DNA of 64,000 bases from Dryas octopetala. Taxonomy: Eukaryota > Streptophyta > Magnoliopsida > Rosales > Rosaceae. Position numbers and translations under genes: made by a program. The stretch's first letter is position 1. Every line of letters starts with the position of its first letter. Location of the stretch: assembly GCA_963921425.1 (NCBI GenBank), contig OY992837.1:2763896-2827895 (forward strand). Reading direction: 5' to 3'. Shown here one piece after another: positions 1 through 17,869 of this stretch. The notes below the pieces were generated by a model. The model was not told the origin of the DNA, ran no database searches, and saw only the letters and a list, made by a program, of their open reading frames with translations.

Positions 1-252
1 CAACGATAAAGTTAAACTGGGCTTTGATGTTGCAATAATTTGGGCCAAGCCCATTGGGTTTTGGCCGGTGAAAAGATTTCATTTCAATTCACAAAAAAAC
101 AAGAAATTTTCCATTTCCATTGCAAGTTTCAGATATACCGAAAAGGCTACAATATTTTTTCTACTATGCACTAGTACCGACTACACCCATCCCTGAACAA
201 AAAGATCAAAATCAAAATAAGCCCCTGACTATCCCTAAAAACTACATGCCGT

Positions 253-911
253 TTAGGCCTTCTTGGGGGACTTGAGCTTGGGCGACTTGTCGGCGGAGTC
301 AGAGGCACCGGTGTTGGAGGCGGAGGTCTTCTTGGGAAGCAAAACTGGGTTTATGTTTGGAAGGACTCCGCCGCTGGCTATGGTCACGCCCTGCAGAAGC
401 TTCCCTAACTCTTCGTCGTTCCTCACCGCCAACAGCACGTGCCGTGGGTTAATCCGAGTCTTCTTGTTGTCACGTGCCGCATTCCCCGCCAACTCCAGCA
501 CCTGAAATCAATAAATCCTAATTAATAATTCCGACTTTCTTTCCATTTGCCGATTTTCTCAGCAACCAAACAGCAAAATAATATTCAACGACCAATAAAT
601 AGGCAATCCCAGATCCCATTATTCCCTCCCAACTATACCCAACAAGCAGATCACGTAATGGAAAAATACAAAATGATTAGATCTGAGAATCGTGGATCTG
701 AAAATACCTCAGCGGCGAGATATTCAAGAACAGCGGCGAGGTAAATCGGAGCCCCGGAACCGGTGCGCTGGGCATAGCGACCCTTTTTGAGGAACCGGGC
801 GATTCGACCCACTGGGAATTGGAGACCCGCTTTGGTGGACTTGGATACGGCCTTCTTTCTGTCGCCACCCTTTCTTCCTCCGGCGCCTCTGGTGACCTTC
901 GCGGCTTCCAT
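253..911 (-). CDS. Histone H2A, H2A.W type (2 exons)
   Basis: Core nucleosome histone of 150 residues. Exon 1 is 911-708 and exon 2 is 501-253, joined at GAG|GTG across a GT..AG intron. The histone fold is complete: the [17 protein letters not shown] start, the [20 protein letters not shown] helix, and the acidic-patch residues in [10 protein letters not shown]. The C-terminal tail carries SPK and SPKK motifs (last residues [10 protein letters not shown]). Family knowledge: a C-terminal KSPKK motif marks plant H2A.W, the variant concentrated in heterochromatin (Arabidopsis HTA6/7/12). The start at 911 gives the expected N-terminal tail length. A histone octamer and a TATA-like box lie just upstream. 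An ordinary H2A lacks this tail, so the H2A.W call is fairly safe. Confidence 0.95.
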
Positions 912-1017
912 TTCTCTCTCAAGGCTTGGGAACTGAAACGAGTCGTTTCGGAGGGAAAGTCTGATTGTTTTGTTTCCAAGAGCTTCGATTTGAATTTGGG
1001 CTGGCTTCAGTTGGTGG

Positions 1018-1056
1018 GTATTTAAAGGGGGGGTTGTGCCACGTTGGCGATCCGCG
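1018..1056 (-). promoter_or_regulatory. Histone H2A promoter: octamer and TATA-like box
   Basis: Read on the minus strand, CGCGGATC lies at 1056-1049 and a TATA-like TTTAAATA at about 1025-1018. These are 107-145 bp upstream of the H2A.W start codon. CGCGGATC is the plant histone Oct element linked to S-phase expression (established knowledge). Its position just ahead of the TATA-like box is as expected. The sequence shows nothing about actual expression. Confidence 0.6.
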
Positions 1057-1681
1057 TGCTTTCAGAAAAGGGTAATGGGTCTGAGATTTGATAAAAGATC
1101 GACGGCTGGGAGGGAGAACACGCTGGCAATCCTTGGCTTTTGCTTTCGGGTGACGTCTCGAGACTCGAGAGTCCAAGCAAGCCATTTACATTATTTACAA
1201 GTTACAAGTTTACAACTTATTCTGAAAAAAACAAATTTACAACTTTTTATTTTTAAATAACATATATAAAACTAAAATTCCTAATTCACAACGTCATCCA
1301 TATTCCAAATCGTTAGAATGAAAAATTTATTTTAAACCTAATATGTTAATATAATAAGGTAGTATCATATTATAATCTCTATTTATTCCCCAATTTCATC
1401 CCATTAAGAGCGGTAAAAATTATTATCCCTAATTAAATTTGATAGGGTCATTTTAAACGGCAAAATGTAGCTCAAGCAAAAGATGAAGTCATAAATTTTA
1501 TTAGTATACTTTAATAGTTGCTTGCTCCATTGGGTAACAAATAGGAAGAAGAAAGTCAGAGACCAGAAGATTAACAAATAATCACAAGAGTACATATGAG
1601 TAGTTGGAGCATACCTAAAATTCCTGGAACCAATGAATGCAAATGTAAGAGTGACATAACAAGAATATGGGTAGCTATCCT
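1057..1681. other. Gene-poor spacer between H2A and the next gene
   Basis: AT-rich DNA after the histone promoter. I see no coding exon, RNA gene or inverted repeat. The right end probably holds the 3' untranslated region of the minus-strand gene that stops at 1682. Confidence 0.4.
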
Positions 1682-2062
1682 CTAATTGTTTCTTGGCCTG
1701 TATGTGTCTGTGTTATGGTTACAAGCTGGTTGATCACTTGGGAAAGATCCAATGATCTTCAACTGCATCCTCCTCAAATTAGCAGAAAAGTCCAGAGCTT
1801 CATTCATGGCAGCCCGAGCAGCCGCCATGGCCTCCTCGAGCTCCTTATGTGTCATGTAAAGGGAGCACATCTGACTCAAAATGCGGTCATGCCTTTCTTG
1901 AAACCTCACCACCCTTTCTTCAGCTTGCTCCAATGCCTCATTGATGATCCTCAATTTCTCTGTTGCCACTTGCTGCCTTTGCCGACTCTTCACATTCGGC
2001 ACAAAAAGGATGAACGATGAAGAGAACCCAATTACCGCGAAAATTAGACGACCAAAGTCCAT
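1682..2062 (-). CDS. Small membrane-anchored coiled-coil protein, function unknown
   Basis: Single-exon frame of 126 residues from the ATG at 2062, with no intron. An upstream in-frame ATG at 2113 would add 17 polar residues. I prefer 2062 because it places a hydrophobic segment (about residues 5-24, IFAVIGFSSSFILFVPNV) right at the N-terminus. After this come a basic stretch (KSRQRQQ) and a long charged helix (about 35-105) with coiled-coil character, including EALEQAEERVVRFQERHDR and HKELEEAMAAARAAMNEAL. The layout suggests a tail held on a membrane by an N-terminal anchor. It recalls small conserved plant-specific proteins, but I know no function for it. That it is a real gene is inferred from residue composition and the lack of stops. 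Confidence 0.65.
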   Translation of the reverse strand: MDFGRLIFAVIGFSSSFILFVPNVKSRQRQQVATEKLRIINEALEQAEERVVRFQERHDRILSQMCSLYMTHKELEEAMAAARAAMNEALDFSANLRRMQLKIIGSFPSDQPACNHNTDTYRPRNN

Positions 2063-2367
2063 GGATTGTTGGTGTTCATGTGTTAGGGAGCCATAAGAAC
2101 AATGAAACAACATAATTTAGAGTCTAGATCGAGATTCTTTACTTTAGTCGATGGCCATTCAATTCTTTGGGATTACTCATTGCTCATTGCGTATGTGGGT
2201 TTTCCATAACTCAAAATGGGAATATTCTTTGCGTTTTTCCTTTTGTTTTGCAAGGCGTTTTAGAGGAAACTTTCGTGCCTAACAAAAATGTGTACACTAA
2301 GTTGACAGATGAAGAAGAAGCCAAATAAGTGATGGGTCTAGAAAATATAAAAAAAAGAACAAGTTGG

Positions 2368-2438
2368 TGCGCATCCAGGGAATCGAACCCTGGTCAGTAC
2401 CGTGGGAGGGTACTATGATACCACTACACCAGATGCGC
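2368..2438 (-). tRNA. tRNA-Gly (anticodon CCC)
   Basis: A 71-nt cloverleaf on the minus strand. The acceptor stem GCGCATC pairs perfectly with GATGCGC, followed by discriminator A. The D arm contains TGGTGTAGTGGTA. The anticodon stem GTACC/GGTAC closes the loop CTCCCAC, giving anticodon CCC. The T arm CAGGG TTCGATT CCCTG is intact and provides box B. There is no intron and no encoded CCA, as normal for a nuclear gene. It lies between the small membrane protein and the 3' end of RECQSIM. Confidence 0.97.
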
Positions 2439-2689
2439 TTGCTTGTCTGACTTTCTTACCTGTACAAATATATTGGGTGATAAAAGACTTTTCAATAAAT
2501 ATTGGTTTTCGATATTCAACATGTGAAAAATGATTATCGAAACTGAAAGAAGAACGAACCAAAATACAATCCAACTTAAGTTCATCAACGCAATATAAAA
2601 ACTAATAAACATTTTCATTTCGAATCACAGGATCCGCCATAATGTATTTTGTCATAGGTTCTGCATGTAAATTCTAAACTAATAATGAT

Positions 2690-8393
<5,704 letters not shown>

Positions 8394-9070
8394 GGTATGA
8401 AAATGCTCTGTAGGCATAAATTAGGAAACCCAAAGTCAAGCATGCATCAAAATGCACTACAAGAAAATACTATTCCAAATCAATAGAATTTGAGTTCATG
8501 TCAATAAAATTGGGACTTTGTTGTTAAACCAATTTTCTTTTCCTAAAGACATGCCAAGAAAAAAAAAAAAAAAAAAGACCTTTCCCTTCCCCTGAATTAC
8601 CTAAAGAATAAAAGAAAGTGAGAAAAATTCCAAATTCAATTTCTTCAGCAAAAAATGAATAGATTTAACTACGCAATACTGGTGTGAGACTGGGTTCAGA
8701 GCTTAAAGACTGGTTTTTAAGCAACCGGACCGTGAAAATTAACAGCCAAGTAAAATCTGCAATTTGAATTAAAATTGAAGAAAAACAATGACACTAGCAA
8801 GATTTAAACCCGAAAAAGAAAAGAGAAGAAAGCATGAGCTTACTTTATCCCTTCAGACCGCCCAAGAACTCTCTTCTGGGATCTCACCCCGCCAAACTCC
8901 TAATAAGTGGGAATTTTGAAGGGGGCTTTGTGTTTCCTTCAATGAGCCCACGCCATGTCGTCCTACTATGGCGTAAGTCGTAACTTTACGAATATCCACT
9001 TGATCAAACGACAAGTCGTTTGAGCTTAGTCACGTGTTGTTCGGCCATGTGCAATACGAAATAAGTTTTT

Positions 9071-9452
9071 TTATATTTTACCCACCTGAATTTTGGGGTC
9101 AATCTTACTTTACCACCTAAAAAAATTGTGCCAGTTTATCACCTGAATTAAAAATTTGTTGCAATGTACCACCTCTTGCTCATTTTGTCTAAACTTTTGT
9201 TAAAAATAAGAGTGTTTTAATCTTTTTTAAGTTCCTATCGTTAGAATAAAAATAATTTTTTTATATTTTACCCGTTTTGACACAATGGAAACTAACTTAA
9301 AAATATCAAAACACATTTTTTTTCAACAAAAATTTAGACAAAATAAGCTAGAGGTGGTATATTACAGCAAATTTTTAATTCAGTTGGTAAACTAGCACAA
9401 TTTTTTTTTTTAAGTGGTGAAGTGAGATCGACTGCAAAGTTGTGTAATAAAG
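9071..9452. mobile_element. MITE-like foldback element between RECQSIM and BiP
   Basis: Two arms of roughly 110 bp, about 9085-9200 and about 9316-9435, are reverse complements at roughly 85% by eye. They share blocks such as TTGTGCCAGTTTATCACCTG versus TTGTGCTAGTTTACCAACTG, and AATTAAAAATTTG. The core is AT-rich and non-coding. Total length is about 380 bp. The outer borders and target duplication are unclear, so I do not assign a superfamily. It lies upstream of RECQSIM and downstream of the BiP stop codon. Confidence 0.65.
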
Positions 9453-9851
9453 CCTAAGAAATATATTCATAAGATGATGATGATGGTGGAGTTTGAACTT
9501 GTATGTATTGTTTCTTCTCTTTTGAGGTTCTGTTTTGACAGATTATTTATTTACTCAAGTTGGGTTTTGGACTAGGAGCAATGTTTATGTTAAAACAGTA
9601 TTGAAGTGGATCTGAGTCACATTCGTAGATTCATGAACTTTTAAATTTTTAATACATGATTAGATTGAAACAAACACAAATTATAGCCGATGATCAAAAT
9701 CCTGAAGTGAATGACTATTTAATCTTGAAATTAAAATTTTTTTTTATACATGAAGATCAAGAATATAAACCGTGCTACACTTTGAGCTAACAACTATAAC
9801 ACACAAAATAACAAAACACATAAATCCTCAAATTTTCATCTCCCTTACTTT

Positions 9852-12647
9852 CTACAACTCATCATTTGGTTCTTCCTCATCCTGGGAACCAGTAGAAGCT
9901 CCACCACTCTTCTCATACACTTGCTTTATGACTGGATTGCACACTGCTTCCACCTCCTTCATCTTCTCATCAAAATCATCCTTGTCTGCATTTTGGTTAT
10001 CATCCAGCCATTCAAGAGCCTCCTTCAGTGTGCTTTCGATCCTCTCCTTGTCATCCGAATCAATCTTATCCGCCAGCTTGTCCTTGTCATTGATGGTGCT
10101 CCTCATGCTGTATATGTAGGTCTCAAGCTTGTTCCTGGCATCTATTTTTTCCCTCACTTTGTTATCCTCTTCGGCAAATTCCTCAGCCTCCTTCACCATC
10201 CTCTCTATCTCTTCCTGGCTGAGTCGCCCCTTGTCATTAGTGATTGTTATGGATTGAGACTTCTTCGCTGCCTTGTCCTCCGCTCTCACTTGGAGAATGC
10301 CATTTGCATCAACCTCAAAGGTCACCTCAATTTGTGGCACTCCCCTGCAACAGATATCAAAAAAGCTTTCAATATATAGTTCCTCTTTGCAACTGTTAGA
10401 AACCAAATTTACCCAAAAAAAGAGAGAGACAAAATGGTACTCTGGTTAGCTTCTAATTACCTTGGAGCAGGTGCAATGCCAGAAAGATCAAATCTTCCAA
10501 GCTCACGACAATCCTTTGTCAAGCTTCTTTCACCTTCATAGACCTGATAATTTTCAAAGAGACACAATATTACTTAAAAACTTAAAATACAAACAAACAC
10601 ACATTATGCAATATGTAGAAATTCCCATCTCTAACAATTTGTGCATTCGTTTATTGTAATATATACCTTGATGGATACTACTGTTTGCTGGTCTTGATAA
10701 GTGGTGAAGGTCTGAGACTTCTTAGTTGGGATAACAGTGTTCCTTGGAATCAATTTTGTCATGACACCACCAACTGTTTCGATACCGAGACTCAAAGGAG
10801 CAACATCAAGCAAAAGAAGGTCTGCAAAGGAAAAAGAAGCAAATCTTAGTATGAGTATCCACTCTCACACGAATGCTCAGTAAATTATGATGACACCAAC
10901 ACACTAAATCCAAAATATGGGTTCCCAATAATAAGTGAAACTGTATTAGTACCTTTGGTTTCATCTCCACCTTCTCCACTGAGAACTCCACCCTGAACTG
11001 CAGCACCAAAGGCAACAGCCTCATCAGGATTGACACCCTTGCTCGGTTCTTTCCCATCGAAGAAATCCTTCAACAACTGTTGCACCTTCGGAATTCGAGT
11101 ACTCCCTCCAACAAGCACAATCTCATGAATATCTGTTTTCTTCAGGCTTGCATCTTCCAAAGCCTTTTTCACTGGCCCCATGGTCTTCTTGAATAAGTCC
11201 ATGTTCAACTCCTCAAATCTAGCCCTCGTCAATGGCTCCGAGAAATCAATACCATCAAAAAGAGACTCAATCTCCACTCGGACCTGGTGCTGGCTACTCA
11301 ATGCTCTCTTAGCTCTCTCGCACTCCTTGCGAAGCTTCCCGAGAGCCTTGTTGTCCTTGCTAATATCTTTGTTGTACTTCCGCTTGATCAACTTGATGAA
11401 ATAGTCCATAACTCTGTGATCAAAGTCCTCTCCTCCCAAGTGGGTGTCTCCGCTTGTGGCCTTCACCTCAAACACGCCATTATCAATGGCCAAGATGCTA
11501 ACATCAAATGTACCACCACCAAGATCATAAACCAAAATGTTCTTCTCTTCTTTCTTGTCTAGACCATAGGCTATAGCCGCAGCCGTGGGCTCATTGATAA
11601 TCCGAGCCACATTGAGCCCAGCAATGATGCCTGCATCCTTAGTAGCCTGCCTCTGCGCATCATTGAAATAAGCTACAAGAAGAAACAAAAAGCAACCCAT
11701 TAGACAAATGAATAAATAACAAAACCACTATTTTTCGCATTGGTACTATCTAATTACTATCATCTAAGTATCTAACTATCTGCATTCATTAGTTCGGATC
11801 AAGCATAAGGCATAGAGTTCAATTGTAAAAGACTGATATACACTAATGCCACATTAATTTCCACAGTATAATTCAAGATTAAGAGAGGAAATTGTGACAA
11901 TACCTGGAACAGTGACCACAGCGTCTTTGATTTTCTTCCCCAGATAAGCCTCAGCTGTTTCCTTCATCTTACCCAATATCATAGCACTGATTTCCTCAGG
12001 GCTAAACACCTTGGTTTCACCTTTCACCTTCACCTGAATAAAAGGCTTCCCATCCTTGTTCACAACCTTGTAAGGTAAATACTTAATATCTCTCTGAACC
12101 TCTGGATCATCAAACCTACCCACAAAACCGATTTCAGTACATAAATCATAATCAATCCAAATTAAAAAAAGAACCCACAAACTCATACAATTCAACTATC
12201 AATGAAATCTGAAATTTGCTTACTTTCTCCCAATGAGCCGCTTGACGTCGAAAATCGTGCGTTCTGCGTTGAGCGGCGCTTGATTCTTCGCGGCCTCTCC
12301 GATCAAACGCTCGGTATCAGTGAACGCAACCCAGGAGGGTGTGATTCGATTGCCTTGGTCATTCGCTATGATCTCTACGTGACCGTTCTTGTACACACCC
12401 ACACAAGAATAAGTAGTTCCGAGATCGATTCCGATCACGGTCCCCAGCTTAGACGAATCGTCGGCTGCTAATGCTATTCCACACAAAAATTCTGACAAAA
12501 TTTACAAATTCAAGTAAGGAACTAACAGAGTTTTTAGAGAAAATTTTCAATTTTCACGATTCAAGAGCTTAATTTCATAAATTTGGTACCTGAAACAAAG
12601 AGAAGCAGAAACGTTAACGACAATGCCTTGGTCTTCGTCACCTCCAT
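9852..12647 (-). CDS. BIP: ER luminal binding protein BiP (HSP70), 7 exons
   Basis: ER HSP70 chaperone that binds nascent and unfolded proteins with ATP; 662 residues. Exons (minus): 12647-12590, 12491-12224, 12115-11904, 11672-10953, 10821-10667, 10543-10461, 10344-9852; total 1989 nt, in frame. A signal peptide (about 1-28) includes the hydrophobic run [11 protein letters not shown]. The ATPase domain has [10 protein letters not shown] (41-50), the phosphate-2 motif [12 protein letters not shown] and the adenosine motif [13 protein letters not shown] substrate-binding domain and an acidic C-terminal end follow. The last four residues are NDEL rather than the usual plant HDEL, which is one base change (CAT to AAT). 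KDEL-type receptors tolerate variation at this position, so ER retention is still likely. The promoter holds ER-stress-type elements. Confidence 0.97.
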
Positions 12648-12765
12648 CTTTGTTCTTCGCGTATTCTATCGCGCGCTTTGTCTGTAATTCTTGGCCTTCT
12701 TTTTGTGATGGTCTCTGTTTGCGTTTGTAAATTTGAACTGAGTGAAAGAACCAGCTAGAGGGGTT

Positions 12766-12910
12766 CTATATATATAGTGTCTGCCTCTGTTTGTTTGGTT
12801 ATTTTGTCGTGCTAGAGTGTTTCGCCCAATGGCTGTGCGCCATGTCATCAAATTGCATGTTACCTTTTGACTACCACATGTCATCGCTCCTATGGTAGTT
12901 AGACACGTGG
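12766..12910 (-). promoter_or_regulatory. BiP promoter with ER-stress elements and TATA box
   Basis: Upstream of the BiP ATG (12647) is a TATA stretch (12766-12776). At 12826-12844 there is CCAAT-N9-CCATG, one base from the ERSE consensus CCAAT-N9-CCACG. GATGACATG is present twice on the minus strand (12849-12841 and 12886-12878), close to the bZIP60/XBP1-type UPR site GATGACGTG. A G-box ACACGTGG sits at 12903-12910. Such elements drive induction of plant BiP genes by bZIP28/bZIP60 (established knowledge). That they act here is inference. Confidence 0.6.
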
Positions 12911-13392
12911 AGACTGTAGGAATCCGGAGAGTTCTTGAATTGTGAAGAAAAGGGCAAAAGGCGCGCGAGGGAATGATAGCGGTTAAAGGATAAATCTGGG
13001 TATTTAGTGAAAGAACGAGGGTCTTTTAGTCATTCTAGTGAATTTATATTCCACGCTTTCAGCTATCCAATTGCTCACTGGGTCTGGGCTCAGCTGGACC
13101 CATCAGTTTTTGAGGCCCAAAAAGATAGCGCTTCAACTTCTTTGAGGAAAAAATAGTTGTAAGTTTTGGGCATGGCAAACTCAGTCTGGATTTTTTTTGG
13201 TCCAAATTTGAATTTGACACCTCTAATATTGTGTGGAGAAATATCATTAATTAATAATAACTAATTAGTAATTTTTTCCATGCTTTTATTTTGAAGAAAG
13301 ATATTTTGCGCTGTATAATATGTTATGTTGTACTTTTAATTATGATTGAGTATTCAAATATGATTTTGTGCTATTAAAGATTGTGTATTCCG

Positions 13393-13412
13393 CCTGGCCA
13401 AAAAAAAAAAAA
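13393..13412 (+). mobile_element. Micro-retroinsertion: CCTGGCC plus poly(A), 15-bp TSD
   Basis: Seven bases (CCTGGCC) and about 13 A residues lie between perfect 15-bp direct repeats AGATTGTGTATTCCG (13378-13392 and 13413-13427). Target duplication plus an A tail is the mark of target-primed reverse transcription. The insert is an extreme 5' truncation of a SINE- or LINE-like RNA. The rest of 12911-13698 holds no gene that I can see. Confidence 0.7.
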
Positions 13413-13698
13413 AGATTGTGTATTCCGATATTAGGATCATAATTCTATATGTTTGTGTATGTGTCCATCTTAATTTTAATCTCTATAATTTTTAAACCAA
13501 TACTCTAGATTTGCATGGTGAATTTAATACATATTATGCAATGAATTCAACCCAGAACAACCTTAAGGTGAAGTAATTAAATTCAATAGACAATTTAAAT
13601 GTTCCAAAACTCTACATACAAAGTTCAAAATCAGGTTACATTCTGTTCAAAGAGAAGGGAATGCATCTTATGAACACACACCAAACAATCTTATACAT

Positions 13699-16600
13699 CT
13701 ATAATCTATCGGAATGGAGCAAGACTGCAAGAGGGTTTGGAGTGCGTGGGACTTTGGAGCTTCTAAGCTCTTTACAAACATGGTCTAACATCCCCAAAAA
13801 GTCTCTAACAATCACAAAGATCTTAAGTGGGTTGGCTTCTTCTTTGCTCACATTCCCATGAAAATACTCAGTGATCTCTTTCACATGTGACAACACCCTA
13901 TTCTCATCACCCTGCAACTCTTTCAAACCCTTCTCTGCATAATTTATGAAAGCTTTCATGGAACTGACCAAGTTCCCACTTTGTTCATCCATGCACAACT
14001 CCTTGTGAATCAGATGCTTCAGTTTGGCCATTCCATCTGACAAGTTTGAGACACTGCTTGCAAGAACATCCAAGTCCAATGTAGCTGTCTTCTTCACATT
14101 GTAGAGTTCAGTGCTGAGGCCGGAAACAAGGTCCAGCCCCATTCTTCTGTAATCTTCTTCCTTCTCTTCTAGAGTTTTGGTTTTGTTTTTCTGGCTGATC
14201 CTCCCCATTATGCTTTCCGAAACTCTGATCCCTTCTGCCCTTATGATTTCTTGGACAACAAAATGTAATAAGGTGGTCTTTCCATCAGTTCCTTTTACAT
14301 CAGAGAGCTTGAGGAGAGCATCTAACTTAAATGCTCTAGCTCCTCCTCTGATAGTTCCCACATTCATTCGATTGCCCGTTTTCAGCACTGCTTCAAGTAA
14401 CTTCAGGAAGAGCCTGCTTGACCTCAGTTCCTTGCAGGCCTCCTATAGTATAATTAAAAAGAATTGAGAGAAAAAAAAAAAAAAAAGATATTACTTTGTG
14501 TTTGAATATGTTTCTTGCTGTGTAATGTGGTTTGGTGGTTAATTACCTCTAGCACTAAAAAGGAGTTCCTAAGATGAACCACCTCATCTTCAAAAGTTTC
14601 TCTGTAAAGCATGGCTTCAACTCGTAGAAAGGCAAATGGTACTTTAAGCACCGCCTTCACAAACTTCTCTGCTGACCCTAGTTCATTGGTGTCTCCTTTG
14701 TAGCCAGAGAGCTTATCCTCTTCTTCCTTGGTGGGTACCATCCTTACAAGTGCTTCCAGTTGTTGTAAACACAAGCCATTTCCTGTTTTAACCATTTAAT
14801 GGGGCATTTATACCATTTAGTTCATATTTTGTAGTTGCTTTCATGCTGCATGACAGACCCTTGATTTTGATTGTTTATAGTAAAGTTGTTATAAGTTTAG
14901 GAGTTACATACCTTGTACTAGTGCTTCACATACTTGCTCAGCAGTAGCATTCAGGGCTTTTGAAAGTATGGTTATGTTCTGTAGTCTCTTTGGCTCAAGC
15001 ACATGCTTGCTTGGAGAAGGGCTTCTTTTTGCTTCATCATTCTTCATTGAGTTTTGTAGATTGTATCCAAAAAGCGACTCAATCATTTCCTCATCCAACC
15101 TGTTTCAAGACTCATCATTTGTTCAGGACTAAATAGAAAAAGAGAAAGCAAATTCTAACCAATAAATAACATGATGCCACTTACTCAAATGAGCTTGATC
15201 TCAGTTTGTCCCACACCATTGAACGGTCGGGTGCAGCTCTAACTTTGTCCCAGTGTAGCGGCTTCAGTTTAGGTAATGGAGTTCCATCTTTTCCCAATGG
15301 TGTAGATTGAGGGAATGGTGGAGGAGGTGGACCTTTGGCAGAGCTATTATTTACTTTCAAAAAGGGAGGTGGGCAGGGTGGTGGAGGAATACAAGATGGA
15401 GTTTCTGGGGGTCTAGAGGAGTTTTGAGGTGAAATGGGCAATCCACCTTCTGGGGTTTGGTTTGATCCACAAGAAGAACCTGATTTTCTTGGAGGTGATA
15501 GATTTAGCAATGTAGAAGAGCATGAAGCTTTAGATGTAATTCTAGTTGAACTAAGAGAAGAATGGAAAGGAGGAAAGTGTACGCGTGGGGGTGGGGGTGG
15601 AGGGGGAGGGGGTGGTGTTGGAGGGGTTTTGACATTCTTTCCACAATTGGAAGAGCATGGTGCAGTCAGTATTTTCAGTTCTGCTTCTGCATTTCTTGGA
15701 GACTGTAAATCAAGAGCTGGAATTGAGTTTTGGTTTAGTGTTGGTGGTTGATTTGGTAGGTTCAGTGATGTGGGTGCTAAATAAGGTTCTCTATTTGACA
15801 CATTTGTGGAGAGAATTTCTGATGTGTCAACTAGAGTACGTGCAGAAGCATTCGAAAGGCGGATGTTTGATGAATTTGAATCTCCAAAAGAATGGAAAGA
15901 TTCATCATCGGAAGAATAAGAATCAATGGGAACAATCTCATCCCCAGTTGAGGAATTAGCACAATCAGAATCATATTTGACTGATTCTGCAACATCCTCA
16001 TGAACAGACGTAATTTCCCTTGTAGAAGAACTACTAACATTGTCAAATTCTGACTTTATGATCAGCTCTTGATTTGAGTCTTCCCTCTCATGTAATGTAC
16101 ATGTTGGTGTGCTATGATTTGGTGATGTGTTTGCAGTTTCAGAAGTTTGCTTGAGACAAAAAGAAGGCTGTTGTTGCTCCAAATCCATGCCTAATGAATC
16201 AAGATAAATGAGATCAGTGCCAGGATTTAAGCTCACCTTGCTTGCTGGTATTTGGGAGCTAGCATACTTTGATCCACCTCTTGTTCCTTCCTTTTGGCCA
16301 TACACTGAAATTATTCTTGTGGGTTTCTTCTTATGTTCTTTGTACTTCCTGCAAGCCCAAATGAGGCCAAGGATGCAAATCACAGTGGCAGTTCCTGCAG
16401 AAACAAGAACTGCTATAAGAGTCCTTCTGATTCTGCCTTTGTCCTCTCTTTGAATTTTGTGAGGCTGTGAGACTGAGCGCAAGCGATGTGGTTGATGATG
16501 TGAATGTGCATGGATGTGAGGAGCAGGAGCAGGAGCTGGACTTGGAGCCTCAGCTTCAGTGGCTGGTGATGGAGAAGGTGATGGAGACACATTTTCATTG

Positions 16601-16902
16601 TCACCAACCGATGGCATTCTCTTGTGGAAGCTCTTCAATCCAAGTAAAGCCCTGAACTTTTCCACTACTGAGATTGCATTTTCTTCATTCTCATCTTCTC
16701 CTGAAACTTTCTCAATGTGGTCTTGGATCCCCTCAACATTGTTGTCCTCCATGAAATACAGCTGTTGCTGTAGGCCATGATCATTGAAGACCTTTGCTGC
16801 AGCATTTGATACAGCATCAGCAATAAGAATGTGGGTATTGGGTAATGATAAGAGAAAACATATGATGAAAATCATGTGGAGAATCTCAGAACTGTAACCC
16901 AT
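13699..16902 (-). CDS. Class I formin (actin nucleator with TM segment and FH2), 4 exons
   Basis: Membrane-anchored actin nucleator and elongation factor, 961 residues. Exons (minus): 16902-15185, 15099-14912, 14782-14547, 14442-13699; total 2886 nt, in frame. Order of parts: signal peptide (about 1-28); an extracellular Pro/Ser-rich stretch with SPSPSPSP and [10 protein letters not shown] (about 105-130), which fits cell-wall contact; one transmembrane segment (about 161-184, [20 protein letters not shown]); a basic stop-transfer KYKEHKKK; a long Ser-rich cytosolic linker; a profilin-binding FH1 region with a run of prolines; and FH2 from about 541 ([14 protein letters not shown]) to near the end, including GNRMN and the [20 protein letters not shown] stretch. 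This is the standard plant class I layout. I cannot name the exact paralog. A GA repeat at 17043-17063 lies in its 5' leader or promoter. Confidence 0.95.
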
Positions 16903-17825
16903 TTTTCTTTCTCAACCAAAAATCATCAAAGCACCCAATCTAACTTTCTGTTTATAAATCATCTTTTTTTTTGTTCCTTTCTTTGAAAACATTATGTGGG
17001 TGGTAAAGCACTATAGGTAATGTGCAATGAAGATCAAGTGCAGAGAGAGAGAGAGAGAGAGAGTCTTTAATGCTACTCCAAGGAACCCCTGAGCCTGGCA
17101 GTTGTAGTTGTACACTGGGCCTTCTTTACTTCCCTGTGCCCATGTAGTCATGTACTCTTATCTCTTCTCACCTCCATAAATGCCTCTGCAAAACACTTTT
17201 AATATGAATCTGATAAAGATTTTCTACATTCTAATTTGACTCCATTCTCTTGTCTTATTTTCTTTAATTGACAACTTTGCTAGAGAAAAGCTGAACATGT
17301 TCTCTGCTATTCATCAATAATCATTCATGCACTTCATCATATTCTTTCAGTATTAGTGATGACCTTAGAGTAGTTCAAGGGACTTTACATGACAAATGAG
17401 TCATGGGTTATTTGCAGTTGAATATGGCTTTTAGGCTTTTAGCAGCTAAAAGTAATCAAATCAAAACAAAGCCTTGATGGGTCCCATTTTGTTGACCCTG
17501 CCTAACTATTTAGAGGGTATAGTACCAGATTCTCTCCAACCCTCATAATTATAGGGAGGGTCCATCACTTTCCCATGTGGTCTTCTCACAAAAAGAAACC
17601 AAAATCAATACACATCAAAAGTGAAAAATAAGATCTTGAGTGCAAAATAATAGGAGGGCTATGTGATTAGTGACTGCTTGTCCCTTTCTCATACATTTAA
17701 GTGTCTAATTTGTTGTCTTCAGTTGTTCTTTTTGGACTTGAATCCAAATTTTTGTGGGATTAAAGTTGGTTTCATTGCCTTCATAAGGCCAATTTATTAG
17801 CCTCTTTGTTGTCCCCTCACCTAAC

Positions 17826-17869
<44 letters not shown>

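Noticed and set aside
15434-15751. Plus-strand frame with a long glycine run
   Set aside because: It is the antisense of the formin polyproline (FH1) coding region; no splice or start support.
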